Part shown: in pieces, positions 32,868-42,268 of the stretch
Numbering within the stretch: position 1 is the stretch's first letter
Layout of the letters: each line of letters opens with the position of its first letter
Origin: JAGNXB01 sp964471595
GTDB lineage: Bacteria; Bacteroidota; Bacteroidia; Chitinophagales; Saprospiraceae
Length of the DNA: 64,000 nucleotides
Reading direction: 5' to 3'
NCBI GenBank assembly: GCA_964471595.1
Contig: CAYYGN010000002.1
Coordinates: 182,892-246,891, forward strand
The notes under the pieces: generated by a model
Databases searched by the model: none
The model's input: the letters and a program-made list of their open reading frames with translations, nothing else
Told to the model about the DNA's origin: nothing
Translations under genes and position numbers: made by a program

Positions 32868-33544
32868 TAAAAATCGAAACGGTAACCGATCCCTTTGACG
32901 GTTTTGATATAGTCTTGGCCAATCTTTTCCCGGATCTTGCGAATGTGGACATCAATGGTCCGGTTGCCGACAATCACATCCGGCCCCCACACCTGTCGGT
33001 AAATCTCCTCCCTTTTGAACACCTTACCGGGTTTGGAAGCCAAGAAATATAGCAACTCAAACTCTTTGCGGGGAAGGTCGAGTTTCCTGCCCTTGAGGTA
33101 CACCTGGTAAGAGGCGTGATCAATGACCAGATCCTCCCCCAATCGTAGCAATCCCGTGGTGGCTTCATGATCTTCCCGTCTGCGCAAAAGGGCCTTGATG
33201 CGTGAGATCAGTACTTTGGGTCGAATAGGTTTGGTGATGAAATCATCCCCTCCCATATCCAAAGCCGCTACCTGGGTATATTCCTCATCTCTGGCGGTCA
33301 AAAAGGCAATGATGGTCTTTTGAAACTCCGGTTTGGCGCGAAGTTGACGACACACCTCAACCCCGTCAAACTGGGGCATCATGATATCGAGAAGGATGAG
33401 ATCCGGCTGAAAAGATTGCGCTTTTTCAATGGCACCGGCCCCGTCAGCCGCCGTGTCCACATCAAATCCTTCCTTGGTCAGGTTATAAGTGATGAACTCA
33501 GTGATATCGGGCTCGTCATCAACGACTAATACTTTATGGGACAT
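32867..33544 (-). CDS. OmpR/PhoB-family response regulator
   Basis: A 225-residue two-domain regulator: receiver MSHKVLVVDDEPDITEFI with acceptor Asp in PDLILLDIMMPQFDG and the Lys switch in DDFITKPIRPKVL, then a winged-helix DNA-binding domain (LDLPRKEFELLYFLASKPGKVFKREEIYRQVWG...RTIDVHIRKIREKIG). It is the cognate partner of the kinase encoded next. ATG at 33544 gives the canonical N-terminus. A -7 box lies 54 nt upstream. Confidence 0.94.
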   Translation of the reverse strand: MSHKVLVVDDEPDITEFITYNLTKEGFDVDTAADGAGAIEKAQSFQPDLILLDIMMPQFDGVEVCRQLRAKPEFQKTIIAFLTARDEEYTQVAALDMGGDDFITKPIRPKVLISRIKALLRRREDHEATTGLLRLGEDLVIDHASYQVYLKGRKLDLPRKEFELLYFLASKPGKVFKREEIYRQVWGPDVIVGNRTIDVHIRKIREKIGQDYIKTVKGIGYRFDF

Positions 33545-33597
33545 AGTCTGAATTTGGGGGTAAGCGTTAAGGCTCTCGCCGGTGCGCAAAAACCACA

Positions 33598-33605
33598 CAA
33601 AATTA
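33598..33605 (-). promoter_or_regulatory. -7 promoter box (TAATTTTG)
   Basis: Exact TAnnTTTG match on the minus strand, 53 nt upstream of the response-regulator ATG at 33544. Confidence 0.45.
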
Positions 33606-33648
33606 CAAGTCGCACTATAGCCCACTGGGCGCAGAGATTAAGTTTAGG

Positions 33649-33996
33649 TTAATTAGCCACTTCCGGGTCTGCCTGCTTTTCCAAAGACTGGATGACTTTG
33701 TCGTAGATTTTCTCCAATCGTTCAGGGTGATCCATGAGGTATTCCAGGTCGTCATTCAATCGTTGTACATCCATATGGTGAATGGCGGCCACCTGTCGAT
33801 GCAAATCCTCATAAAGGGAATCCTTGTCCGGGGGAGGTGCATTTTGGATGGCAGAGCGGGCAACATGTAAGTCGGCCAGGACCTCAACCAATTGGGACTC
33901 CGAGTAATGTAGACCAGCTGCATCCTGGCAGGAAGTCCATAGCAACGAAGTAGCGCCAAGACAGATTAATCCAAACAATCTTTGGGAAAATACCAT
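33649..33996 (-). CDS. DUF4296-type lipoprotein
   Basis: A 115-residue lipoprotein. Signal MVFSQRLFGLICLGATSLLW ends at the lipobox WTSC. The helical mature part (QLVEVLADLHVARSAI...DSLYEDLHRQVAAIHHMDVQRLNDDLEYLMDHPERLEKIYDKVIQSLE) matches the DUF4296 pattern found across Bacteroidota; its role is unknown. It overlaps the upstream SixA-like gene by 31 bp. Confidence 0.8.
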   Translation of the reverse strand: MVFSQRLFGLICLGATSLLWTSCQDAAGLHYSESQLVEVLADLHVARSAIQNAPPPDKDSLYEDLHRQVAAIHHMDVQRLNDDLEYLMDHPERLEKIYDKVIQSLEKQADPEVAN

Positions 33997-34466
33997 TTCA
34001 TCACTTTTGCATGACCCGGGACAAAATCGGTCCAATAGGATGTATCGCTATCAATCCGAACAATGCCACATGTCGGTATATTGTCAAACCTGAATCCTTC
34101 GGTAAACCGGTTGGCGTAAACGGTAAAACCAGGGTTGTGACCGAATAATGCTACAGAGGACCATTCTTCATTAAGACGGCTGATAACTTCCTGAAGGGTG
34201 TCCGGTAATGCATCATAGATATCCTTTTCTATAAGGATGTCCCAATGATCAATGGCCATTTCCTTGGCGAATAACACGGCCGTATCATGGGCCCTCTGAG
34301 CCGGGCTACTGATGAGTTTGTCGGGTCTGATTCCCTGAGCAACAAGGATTCGGGCCATCCGCGGGGCATCCCGTTTGCCTCTGGCGGCAAGGGGGCGCTG
34401 ATGATCTTCCAAATGAGGGTAATCCCAACTCGATTTGGCATGTCGGACAAGAAACAAGGATTTCAT
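33966..34466 (-). CDS. SixA-like histidine phosphatase
   Basis: A 166-residue protein of the histidine phosphatase (phosphoglycerate-mutase-like) superfamily. The catalytic RHG-type motif is LVRHAKSSWD, the second catalytic His lies in ALFGHNPGFT, and SSPAQRAHDTA contributes an Arg to the phosphate pocket. SixA removes phosphate from phosphohistidine in signalling proteins; the proximity of a two-component pair is suggestive but the substrate is unproven. Transcribed from folC's side, 27 bp after it. Confidence 0.88.
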   Translation of the reverse strand: MKSLFLVRHAKSSWDYPHLEDHQRPLAARGKRDAPRMARILVAQGIRPDKLISSPAQRAHDTAVLFAKEMAIDHWDILIEKDIYDALPDTLQEVISRLNEEWSSVALFGHNPGFTVYANRFTEGFRFDNIPTCGIVRIDSDTSYWTDFVPGHAKVMKWYFPKDCLD

Positions 34467-34493
34467 GTGCGGATGAATGAACCGCTGTTCGGG

Positions 34494-35834
34494 TCAATGA
34501 AGAGGATGGAGGTAGAGGGGAAGTACTTCACCCACCACAAAGATACTCCCGCATACCAATAACAGATCGCTGGGTTCGGCATGGCGAAGGGCTTCTTTAA
34601 ATGCTTGTACAACAGACGAATACGCATGTCCATTGCGCCCTTTCTGTCCAAACAATACTTTCAGTGTCCCCGCATCCATCCCGCGAGGGACATCTGCTTT
34701 GGCAAAATAATACCTGGCATCAAGCGGAAACAAAGGCAGAACTCTGTCAAGATCCTTGTCCTGGACAAATCCGACCACAATATGAACGCCGGGAAAGGAC
34801 CTCCGGGCCACTTCCTCAAACAACAAGGCCAATCCGTCCAAATTGTGTGCGCTGTCGCACAACACCACCGGATTTTTGGAAAGGACCTGCCATCTCCCCA
34901 TGAAACCTGTGAGGTCCCTTACTCTTTTGACTTCTTCGGCAGTGAAATCAGCCGGCAAAAGCCCCAACGCCCCCAAGATACGTCGGGACTCAAGGAAGGT
35001 AGCCAGATTACGGACCTGGAAAGGCCCAGTCAGGTCGGTTTGGACAGCTAATGAACTCCCATCCTCCTTCCTGAATCTCGCTTTCAACATAGACCAATCG
35101 TCGCTAACCTCTTCCAGTTGGTAATGATCACTGGCAAATGTTAGGGAGGCACCCTGGGTTTGGGCCATTTGGACAAAGACCTGATCGGTTTCTGGAGATC
35201 TTTCTCCGACCACAACAGGTATACCTGGCTTAATGATCCCTGCTTTTTCCCGGGCAATCAGTTCGAGGGAATCTCCCAGCAAATCCATGTGATCCCACCC
35301 GATTTGGGTAATGATGGAAAGTACAGGGGATATTACATTGGTGGAATCCAGCCGACCACCCAATCCTGTTTCCACAATGGCAATATCCACTTTCTGTTCA
35401 GCGAAATAGGAAAACGCCATAGCCACCGTAAGCTCGAAAAAGGAGGGTGAGATGGTTTCAATCAATTCCTTGTGTCGCCGAACAAAGGAGGTTACCCAGG
35501 CAGACGGGATCAATTCCTTGCCCACCTTTATTCGCTCACGGAAATCGGTGTAGTGAGGAGACGTATATATGCCTGGATTCATCCCATTGGCCAGGAAGGA
35601 TGCCGCCAACAGATGGGCAACGCTTCCTTTGCCGTTTGTTCCGGCAATATGGATGGATGCAAAGTCATGATGGGGATTGCCCAATTGCTCCAGGAGGGCG
35701 CGTGTATTGGTCAGGTCTTTCTTGAAGGCAACGGGCCCGACACGTTGAAACATGGGTAATCGGGCAAACAAATACGTCAGTGTCTCCTTGTAATCCTGCT
35801 GTGCCTTGTCTGCCGAAAGAGAATGGATGGGCAT
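34494..35834 (-). CDS. folC: Folylpolyglutamate synthase / dihydrofolate synthase
   Basis: A 446-residue Mur-ligase-fold enzyme adding glutamate to (dihydro)pteroate and folates. Seen: FASIHIAGTNGKGSVAHLLAA (ATP P-loop), YTSPHYTDFRERIKVG, VETGLGGRLDSTNVI and SIITQIGWDHMDLLG, then the C-terminal ligase part with LCDSAHNLDGLALL. Length and all motifs are normal. It sits between a TonB operon and sixA-like, 13 bp after tonB. Confidence 0.94.
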   Translation of the reverse strand: MPIHSLSADKAQQDYKETLTYLFARLPMFQRVGPVAFKKDLTNTRALLEQLGNPHHDFASIHIAGTNGKGSVAHLLAASFLANGMNPGIYTSPHYTDFRERIKVGKELIPSAWVTSFVRRHKELIETISPSFFELTVAMAFSYFAEQKVDIAIVETGLGGRLDSTNVISPVLSIITQIGWDHMDLLGDSLELIAREKAGIIKPGIPVVVGERSPETDQVFVQMAQTQGASLTFASDHYQLEEVSDDWSMLKARFRKEDGSSLAVQTDLTGPFQVRNLATFLESRRILGALGLLPADFTAEEVKRVRDLTGFMGRWQVLSKNPVVLCDSAHNLDGLALLFEEVARRSFPGVHIVVGFVQDKDLDRVLPLFPLDARYYFAKADVPRGMDAGTLKVLFGQKGRNGHAYSSVVQAFKEALRHAEPSDLLLVCGSIFVVGEVLPLYLHPLH

Positions 35835-35847
35835 GCAATCGACCGGA

Positions 35848-36714
35848 CTACTGGAGTTTAAAGTCGTAGGTGATGGTCCCGCATTGTTCGTCGAGGTCAG
35901 ACTCTGTGAAGAGGTAACTCCTCGCGTTTCGCCGGGCTAATTCAATCAGTTCGGCATCGCTGGTAGTGGATCCCCTCATGGTATACTCGGCTTTGATGAC
36001 TCTCCCCGTCTTGTCTACACAAACATGGATGACGACTTTTCCGGTCTTTTGGGAGCGGTCACTAATGGTTGGGGCTTTCTTCAACCCACGATTGCTTAAT
36101 CCGGCACCTACTACCCCACTCCCCTTAGAGATTCCTTCAAGCCTGGATGCATCAGGATCCCCTTTAGGGTCACCTTGATTTCCGGGTTTTCCTGTATCTC
36201 CTTTCCCTTTACCCCCAAAGAAGTCGCCGTATTGCTTCTTGGTCTTCTCGTACTCGGCTTGTTTGCGGGACTCCTCTTCAGCGGCCTTGCGGGCTGCCTC
36301 CTCGGCTGATTTCTTACGGGCGGCCTCTTCTAGGGCAGTTTTGGTTTTGATGGTTGCGTCAGATTCTTTCGATGACTGGGGCTGCCGGATTTTGGTATCG
36401 GAATCATCCGCGGTGATCACTTTGGCGGTCTGTTGACGAGTGGCCGGTTTGGGAGAAGTGGCCGATTCTTCTGCAGTAGGCTGAACATCAGGGATTTCGT
36501 TTTGTACATCAGGACGATCTTGTCCTTCTCCCGTCTCAGGCTCTCCAAAACTGATCACAACGCCTTCCTGGCCGGGGGGAGGATCCGGGTATTTGAGGAA
36601 AGGTAATATAGCCAACAGTATGATGACGGCATGGATCACGATGCTGACGATCATGCCGCGGCGCTTGTTCTGCTGTTCCTCCGGGCTTATTTCGAGGATC
36701 TTCATGTCAGACAT
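35848..36714 (-). CDS. TonB-like energy transducer
   Basis: A 288-residue periplasm-spanning protein. One membrane helix (about residues 21-41, GMIVSIVIHAVIILLAILPF with the conserved His), a long charged/proline linker with an Ala-Glu-Lys helix (EEAARKKSAEEAARKAAEEE), a Gly-rich segment and a C-terminal domain (VVIHVCVDKTGRVIKAEYTMRG...YLFTESDLDEQCGTITYDF) that should contact TonB boxes of outer-membrane receptors. The ATG at 36714 is preferred, 36705 possible. It closes an ExbB-ExbD-ExbD-TonB operon. Confidence 0.88.
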   Translation of the reverse strand: MSDMKILEISPEEQQNKRRGMIVSIVIHAVIILLAILPFLKYPDPPPGQEGVVISFGEPETGEGQDRPDVQNEIPDVQPTAEESATSPKPATRQQTAKVITADDSDTKIRQPQSSKESDATIKTKTALEEAARKKSAEEAARKAAEEESRKQAEYEKTKKQYGDFFGGKGKGDTGKPGNQGDPKGDPDASRLEGISKGSGVVGAGLSNRGLKKAPTISDRSQKTGKVVIHVCVDKTGRVIKAEYTMRGSTTSDAELIELARRNARSYLFTESDLDEQCGTITYDFKLQ

Positions 36715-36793
36715 AGGCAAGTCCTTGTATGTGCTATAACCTGGTTCCATCGACCGGGGGTCTTCCCGGCGTGAACATTAACGAATCGTTTGA

Positions 36794-37192
36794 TCAATCG
36801 CCGCTCGCCAGTATGGCATTCGCATCATATTGCAATGCGAGGTCCATGACTATAACCACTTGTTCTACAGGGGCTTTCTTGTCCGGAGACAAAAGAATGG
36901 AAAAGCCTTTCCCCTTCCTTCGCTGTAAGGAGGCCAATTCTCGCTCCAATCCCTGGGGATCCACCTTACGGCCTCCAATGAAGAACTGTCCATTCTGATC
37001 GACGGCAATGTCCGGCAAATCATCCTTGGACGTAGACAGAGATTTGGATTTTCCGGGCAACTTCAGATTCAAGGCATTGGGAGCTACCAGGTTGGATGTC
37101 AACATGAAAAAGATCAGTAAAAGAAATATGATATCCGTCAATGAGGACATGCTAAACTCGGTGATGGTCTTGCTTTTCCGCTTGAGGGACAT
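36794..37192 (-). CDS. ExbD-family biopolymer transport protein (copy 2)
   Basis: A 132-residue inner-membrane protein with one N-terminal helix containing the proton-relay Asp (FSMSSLTDIIFLLLIFFMLTSN) and a periplasmic domain. It partners ExbB to energise TonB with the proton gradient. It lies 13 bp after the first ExbD copy and is clearly its paralogue; two different ExbDs after one ExbB is a common Bacteroidota layout. Downstream is the TonB-like gene. Confidence 0.93.
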   Translation of the reverse strand: MSLKRKSKTITEFSMSSLTDIIFLLLIFFMLTSNLVAPNALNLKLPGKSKSLSTSKDDLPDIAVDQNGQFFIGGRKVDPQGLERELASLQRRKGKGFSILLSPDKKAPVEQVVIVMDLALQYDANAILASGD

Positions 37193-37205
37193 ATCGTGAT
37201 GCTTT

Positions 37206-37604
37206 TCAGCGCTTGGGTTGGGTAGCGAGGATGGCTTTCAGCTTGAGGTCACTGGCAATACTAAGCACTTTCATAACCTGGCTGAAAGGCACTCCCTTTT
37301 CGGCGATGATGGTAATGGTGGTCTTATCAGGGTTATCAATCCTGGCAGCAATCTCGCGAACAGCCACTTTGATACCGCTGACAGAGGTCTCCTGGCCATT
37401 CACGTAAAACAATCCGTCCTTGTCAATGGATACACTGAGGGAAGAAGGCGCAACGGTTTTGGTATTCGACTCCGGCAAATCCAGCTTCTTGACATTGACA
37501 AACGTAGCTGTCAGCATGAAAAACACCAGCAATAGGAAGATAATGTCCGTCAGAGAGGACATGTTGAACTCTGCCTGTGCCTTGTTGCGCTTTTTGAGGC
37601 CCAT
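37206..37604 (-). CDS. ExbD-family biopolymer transport protein (copy 1)
   Basis: A 132-residue ExbD with the same N-terminal pattern (FNMSSLTDIIFLLLVFFMLTAT, Asp in the helix) but a diverged periplasmic part (TTITIIAEKGVPFSQVMKVLSIASDLKLKAIL). It starts 1 nt after the ExbB stop, so translation is coupled. Together with the second copy it may build a mixed ExbB-ExbD complex. Confidence 0.93.
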   Translation of the reverse strand: MGLKKRNKAQAEFNMSSLTDIIFLLLVFFMLTATFVNVKKLDLPESNTKTVAPSSLSVSIDKDGLFYVNGQETSVSGIKVAVREIAARIDNPDKTTITIIAEKGVPFSQVMKVLSIASDLKLKAILATQPKR

Positions 37605-37605
37605 G

Positions 37606-38301
37606 TCAGGATGGTTCCTGGAGAAGATCCATAAATTCCATCGTCGTTCGTTCCATTTTGAAAACGACCTTTTCCACGTTGGCTACCAATAGGTTGTATC
37701 CGATTAATGCAAAAAGTCCTACTACAAGACCAAACGCTGTAGTGATCAGTGCCTGATAAATACCCCCAGCCAATACTTCGGGGGTAACATTCTGTTCAGC
37801 CGCCATTTTGTAAAAGGCCAGAATCATCCCGGTAACCGTACCCAGGAAGCCCAACATGGGAGCAGCACCGGCGATACTGGCCAGCGTGGACAGATTCTTT
37901 TCCAGTTTGAAAATCTCAAGATTGCCCACATTCTCAATGGCGGCATCGATGTCGCGAAGGGGCTTTCCAATGCGCATGAGTCCTTTCTCAACCATCCTGC
38001 TGATTGGGGAGTCCGTACTGGCACAAAGGGTCTGAGCCGCTTTGATGTTGCCTGACGAAACACTCATCCTGATATTGTTCATGAAGTTTTCATCCACTTT
38101 CCCGGCCCGGGAAATACTCAAGTATCGCTCAATGAAGATCGAGGCTGCAATGAACGACATGAGGACCTGAAGGGCCACGATCGCTACGCCGATAGGGCCA
38201 CCGGAGAACAGGATGTCGGCAAAGCTCTGGGATTTGATCTCTGGCTGCTCGATTTCGGCTTGCAGCAGGAACAAAATGGGGTGCATCATCTGGGGGAACA
38301 T
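37606..38301 (-). CDS. exbB: ExbB/TolQ/MotA-family proton channel
   Basis: A 231-residue protein with three membrane helices (about 30-52, 130-152, 165-190) and the MotA/TolQ/ExbB pattern: LGFLGTVTGMILAFYKMA and GIYQALITTAFGLVVGLFALIGYNLL. It forms the stator-like proton channel that powers TonB (or a Tol-like system). ATG 38301 or two further ATGs at 38289/38286 are possible. First gene of the operon ExbB-ExbD-ExbD-TonB; divergent from fadN. Confidence 0.92.
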   Translation of the reverse strand: MFPQMMHPILFLLQAEIEQPEIKSQSFADILFSGGPIGVAIVALQVLMSFIAASIFIERYLSISRAGKVDENFMNNIRMSVSSGNIKAAQTLCASTDSPISRMVEKGLMRIGKPLRDIDAAIENVGNLEIFKLEKNLSTLASIAGAAPMLGFLGTVTGMILAFYKMAAEQNVTPEVLAGGIYQALITTAFGLVVGLFALIGYNLLVANVEKVVFKMERTTMEFMDLLQEPS

Positions 38302-38419
38302 TGAAATGGTTGAACGCAATTCGGACTGCCAAATTATGAACAGATTGCATATTCCCGTATCTCATGTCTTCGAAAGACAACCCGATGGCACCGTTCTTTT
38401 GGGTTTTGTACATTAGCGG

Positions 38420-38433
38420 AGCGAAAATTCGCT
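38420..38433. promoter_or_regulatory. Palindrome AGCGAA-AA-TTCGCT before fadN
   Basis: A 14-bp perfect palindrome (6-bp arms, AA centre) ending 6 nt before the fadN ATG. A weak -7 candidate, TACATTAG, precedes it. Position suggests an operator for control of beta-oxidation, or a leader hairpin. Confidence 0.45.
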
Positions 38434-38439
38434 GATCTT

Positions 38440-40806
38440 ATGAGAAGGATACGAAAGGTGGCCGTCCTTGGCGCCGGGGTGATGGGATCCTCGATAGCCT
38501 GTCATCTGGCCAATGCAGGTCTGGAGGTATTGCTTTTGGACCTGCCAACTTCCGATGGGCCGGACAGAAATGCCGCTGTTAATCAGATGTTGGCCAAAAC
38601 AGTCCAAAGCCGGCCTTCTCCCCTTTACCTGACCAGGTATACCCGTAGAATACGTACGGGAAATTTTGAAGATGATATGGCGGGCATCCGGGATTGTGAT
38701 TGGGTCCTGGAAGCTGTCGTCGAACTTTTGGATGTCAAGAACAACCTGTTTGATCTTGTTGAAAAGCATCGTTCATCAGGTACATTGGTAACGACCAACA
38801 CCTCAGGCATACCCATCAGCAAATTGGCTGAAGGCCGATCTGATGATTTTCGCCGGCACTTTTGTGGCACGCATTTCTTCAATCCCCCGCGATACCTTCG
38901 TCTTCTTGAAATCATACCCCACACGGATACCGATCAGGAAGTTACCCGGTTTTGGATGGAATGGGGGGAGATGATTCTGGGTAAGAAGACCGTACTGGCG
39001 GGTGATACACCGGCGTTCATCGCCAATCGGATTGGTGTATTTGCCATGGCCTCCATCTATCAATTGGCTGAAGAATCCGGTCTCTCTATTGATATGGTGG
39101 ACAAATTGACGGGACCTGCCATAGGACGGCCGAAAACCGGAACGTTCCGTTTGGGTGATCTGGTCGGTCACGACACGGCGGCCATGGTCATCAAAGGCAT
39201 CAGTAACCATTGTCCGGATGATGAACAGGTGGCCCAATTCCGGATTCCACGTTACCTCCAGTTTCTTCTGGACAACAATTTTTTGGGAAACAAGTCAGGA
39301 CAGGGTTTCTATAAAAAATCGGCAACCAAGGATGACAAGGGGCGGACAATTTATGAAGTACTTGATTTACATTCTCTTACATATAGTATTCCTGAAAAAA
39401 CGACATTGCCTAGTCTTGAAACGGCCCGTCAAATTGATCATCTTCCCAAACGGATACAACACTTTTTCAGTCAGGAGGACGCTGGTGCTTTGCTCATTCG
39501 CAAATCACTCCTGCAACTCTTTTCCTATGCCGCCAACCGGATTCCCGAGATTACCGGTCATCCCTACGCGATAGATGATGCCCTCAAATCCGGTTTTGGA
39601 TGGGAAGCTGGCCCATTCGAGACCTGGGACATGCTTGGTGTAAAGGCTGGTGCTGAACTTGTTCGAAAGGAAGGAGCCCCATTGCCACAATGGATTGACA
39701 ACATGATCCAGGCTGGAAAAGACGCCTTCTATGAAGTCAGGGATGGGGCGCTTTGGGGATATGACCCCTCTATCGGAGGATATGCCCGGATTCCCGGTCA
39801 GGAACACCATTTGCATCTCGGAAACCTGCGGCACCGAACACCGGTGTTCAAAAATGATGAAATTGTCCTGCATGATATAGGAGATGGCGTGCTTTGTCTT
39901 GAATTCACATCCAAAATGAACGCCATTGGTGAAGGTATCCTGAGCGGACTGAATGCGTCTGTACGGATTGCGGAAGAAGGTCAGTGGAAGGGTCTTGTCA
40001 TTGGCAATCACGCGACCAACTTTACTGTTGGAGCCAATTTGATGATGATAGCCATGATGGCGTACCAGCAGGAATGGGATGAACTCAACCATGCGGTTCA
40101 TTTGTTCCAGCAGACGACCATGCTTTGCCGCTATTCGGCCATACCGGTTGTAGCCGCTACCCAGGGTTATGTTTTTGGTGGGGGATGTGAACTCATCATG
40201 CACTGTGATGGTACGGTTGCTGCCGCAGAGAGTTATATCGGACTTGTTGAAGCTGGTGTCGGACTGATTCCCGGAGGCGGCGGTACCAAAGAGTTTGCTG
40301 TAAGGATCTCAGACGCCCGACGGGAGGGAGATGTTGAGGTCAATGTGCTGATGGACCGATTCAAATCGATTGCCTTGGCATCCGTAAGTACCAGCGCGTG
40401 GGAAGCTTACGGACTAGGGTATCTTCTTCCTGAAAAGGACATCGTTTCCATAAATGCTGACCATCACCTGCGCAGAGCCAAAGACCGTGTCCTCAGCCTG
40501 GCGCCATACTATGTCGCCCCCATGTTGCGGCAGGACATCCGTGTCACCGGCCGGGCGGGACTGGCTACCTTGTACACGGCTGCCAACGAGCTTTTCAAAG
40601 GAAATTGGGCCTCTGAACATGATATCAAAGTGGCCAAAAAGACGGCCTGGGTCTTATGCGGTGGTGATCTGACAGGACCCCAGGAAGTCAGTGAAACATA
40701 TTTGCTTGATCTGGAAAGAGAAGCCTTCCTGAGCCTTTGTGGGGAGCAAAAGACACTGGAAAGGATCCAGCACATGCTTCAGACAGGCAAGCCGCTTCGG
40801 AATTGA
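38440..40806 (+). CDS. fadN: 3-hydroxyacyl-CoA dehydrogenase / enoyl-CoA hydratase fusion (FadN type)
   Basis: A 788-residue bifunctional beta-oxidation enzyme. Dehydrogenase first: VAVLGAGVMGSSIACHLANAG (NAD site), the catalytic His in CGTHFFNPPRYLRLLEIIP, and GDTPAFIANRIGVFA. The crotonase domain comes last (about 490-720): FTVGANL, YVFGGGCELIMHCD with one catalytic Glu and YIGLVEAGVGLIPGGGG with the other. This order (dehydrogenase then hydratase), the length and the following thiolase match Bacillus FadN-FadA and differ from the hydratase-first FadB of enterobacteria. Confidence 0.93.
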   Translation: MRRIRKVAVLGAGVMGSSIACHLANAGLEVLLLDLPTSDGPDRNAAVNQMLAKTVQSRPSPLYLTRYTRRIRTGNFEDDMAGIRDCDWVLEAVVELLDVKNNLFDLVEKHRSSGTLVTTNTSGIPISKLAEGRSDDFRRHFCGTHFFNPPRYLRLLEIIPHTDTDQEVTRFWMEWGEMILGKKTVLAGDTPAFIANRIGVFAMASIYQLAEESGLSIDMVDKLTGPAIGRPKTGTFRLGDLVGHDTAAMVIKGISNHCPDDEQVAQFRIPRYLQFLLDNNFLGNKSGQGFYKKSATKDDKGRTIYEVLDLHSLTYSIPEKTTLPSLETARQIDHLPKRIQHFFSQEDAGALLIRKSLLQLFSYAANRIPEITGHPYAIDDALKSGFGWEAGPFETWDMLGVKAGAELVRKEGAPLPQWIDNMIQAGKDAFYEVRDGALWGYDPSIGGYARIPGQEHHLHLGNLRHRTPVFKNDEIVLHDIGDGVLCLEFTSKMNAIGEGILSGLNASVRIAEEGQWKGLVIGNHATNFTVGANLMMIAMMAYQQEWDELNHAVHLFQQTTMLCRYSAIPVVAATQGYVFGGGCELIMHCDGTVAAAESYIGLVEAGVGLIPGGGGTKEFAVRISDARREGDVEVNVLMDRFKSIALASVSTSAWEAYGLGYLLPEKDIVSINADHHLRRAKDRVLSLAPYYVAPMLRQDIRVTGRAGLATLYTAANELFKGNWASEHDIKVAKKTAWVLCGGDLTGPQEVSETYLLDLEREAFLSLCGEQKTLERIQHMLQTGKPLRN

Positions 40807-40848
40807 TTCGCCCGAGGATTTGTTTCACAAGCTAATGAACACAGAGTG

Positions 40849-42021
40849 ATGGATGCATACATCGTAAAGGCATACAGGACAGCGGTTGGCAAGGCCGGCA
40901 GGGGCATGTTCAGGAATATGCGATCGGACGATTTGGCTGCTGCCGTTATCCGGCATCTTGTAAATCAGACGCCAGGGCTTGATCCCACCATGGTGGATGA
41001 TGTGATCGTCGGCTGTGCCAATCCGGAAGGTGAGCAAGGACTTCAGACAGGAAGGCAAATTGCCCTTCAGGCATTAGGCAAGGAAGTACCCGGGATAACT
41101 GTCAACAGGTATTGTGCTTCAGGGTTGGAAACCATAGCCATTGCCACCGCGAAAATCAGGGCGGGTATGGGAAACTGCTTCATAGCGGGAGGAGCAGAAA
41201 GCATGAGCATGATTCCCATGACCGGCTACAAATTGGCCCCCAATTACCAGGTAGCTCGTGACACACCGGATTACGTGGTCAGTATGGGAATTACTGCTGA
41301 AGCTGTTGCAAGGAAATATGGTATTACCAGAGAGGCTTGCGATGCTTTTTCCCTTGCCTCTCATCAAAAGGCATGGGCAGCAATCCAATCCGGCAAATTT
41401 CAGGAAGAAATCGTACCTGTTGAAGTACCAGAAGTGTGGGTTGACAACAACCAAAGGAAGGAAAAGAAAGTATTGGCTGAAACGGATGAAGGAGTCCGGC
41501 AGGATACGACCCTGGAGGCTTTAAGCAAGCTCCGACCCGTTTTTGCGCAGGGAGGTGTGGTTACAGCCGGCAACAGTTCCCAGACTTCAGACGGGGCTGC
41601 TTTTGTGCTGGTCATGAGTGAGAACATGGTCAAAGAGCTTCAGCTCAAACCTATAGCCCGGCTTGCTGCATGTGCCGTTGGGGGTGTCGATCCTTTGTAT
41701 ATGGGAATCGGTCCTTGCGTGGCCATTCCCAAGGCACTCCAACAGGCGGGATTAACCCTTTCGGACATCGACTTGATCGAGTTGAACGAGGCATTTGCAT
41801 CTCAGGCATTGGCAGTCATTCAGGAAGCAGGACTGGATCCGGATAAAACCAATGTCAATGGAGGTGCCATTGCACTGGGTCACCCGCTTGGATGTACAGG
41901 AGCCAAATTGAGCACGCAACTCTTCCAGGAACTCCAACGCCGTAAAGGCAAATGGGGTATGGTCACGGCCTGTGTAGGAGGTGGTCAGGGGATTGCAGGA
42001 ATTTTTGAACTACTCCCCTGA
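40849..42021 (+). CDS. fadA: Acetyl-CoA C-acyltransferase (thiolase)
   Basis: A 390-residue thiolase that cleaves 3-ketoacyl-CoA with CoA, ending each beta-oxidation round. The acylated Cys is in NRYCASGLETIA; the other catalytic residues are in NGGAIALGHPLGCTGAK (His) and MVTACVGGGQGIAGIFE (Cys). The ATG at 40849 is used rather than a GTG one codon earlier. It lies 42 bp after fadN and is clearly its operon partner. Confidence 0.94.
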   Translation: MDAYIVKAYRTAVGKAGRGMFRNMRSDDLAAAVIRHLVNQTPGLDPTMVDDVIVGCANPEGEQGLQTGRQIALQALGKEVPGITVNRYCASGLETIAIATAKIRAGMGNCFIAGGAESMSMIPMTGYKLAPNYQVARDTPDYVVSMGITAEAVARKYGITREACDAFSLASHQKAWAAIQSGKFQEEIVPVEVPEVWVDNNQRKEKKVLAETDEGVRQDTTLEALSKLRPVFAQGGVVTAGNSSQTSDGAAFVLVMSENMVKELQLKPIARLAACAVGGVDPLYMGIGPCVAIPKALQQAGLTLSDIDLIELNEAFASQALAVIQEAGLDPDKTNVNGGAIALGHPLGCTGAKLSTQLFQELQRRKGKWGMVTACVGGGQGIAGIFELLP

Positions 42022-42196
42022 TTCTGAAAGAAGAGACCTCTTTGGTTCTTATTTCCTCGTTGTCCGGAGCGGCTGGTACTCTGTCGGAAAGTTGATCCTC
42101 CTGTCTGGATGGGAATGTTCCTCAAGTCGCCTGGGCAAGCATGTCATGGAGTAACCGTTTCGCCTACCATGCAATACCGAGAGGCATGGGACACCA

Positions 42197-42241
42197 AAGA
42201 AAAAGGGCCCGCAGACAGTCCGTCTATTGCCGCGAGCCCTT
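42197..42241 (-). terminator. Rho-independent terminator for the type A cargo gene
   Basis: On the minus strand a 10-bp stem (42232-42241 with 42203-42212, one G-U) encloses a second small stem and is followed by TTTTTCTTT. It lies just after the stop of the gene ending at 42269. The rest of the 247-bp gap after fadA shows nothing else clear. Confidence 0.75.
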
Positions 42242-42268
42242 ATGATGGAATGAGATTCCCAAGTAGGA

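Noticed and set aside
39505..40203. 232-codon minus-strand frame
   Set aside because: Antisense to the crotonase half of fadN; a shadow of its codon bias.
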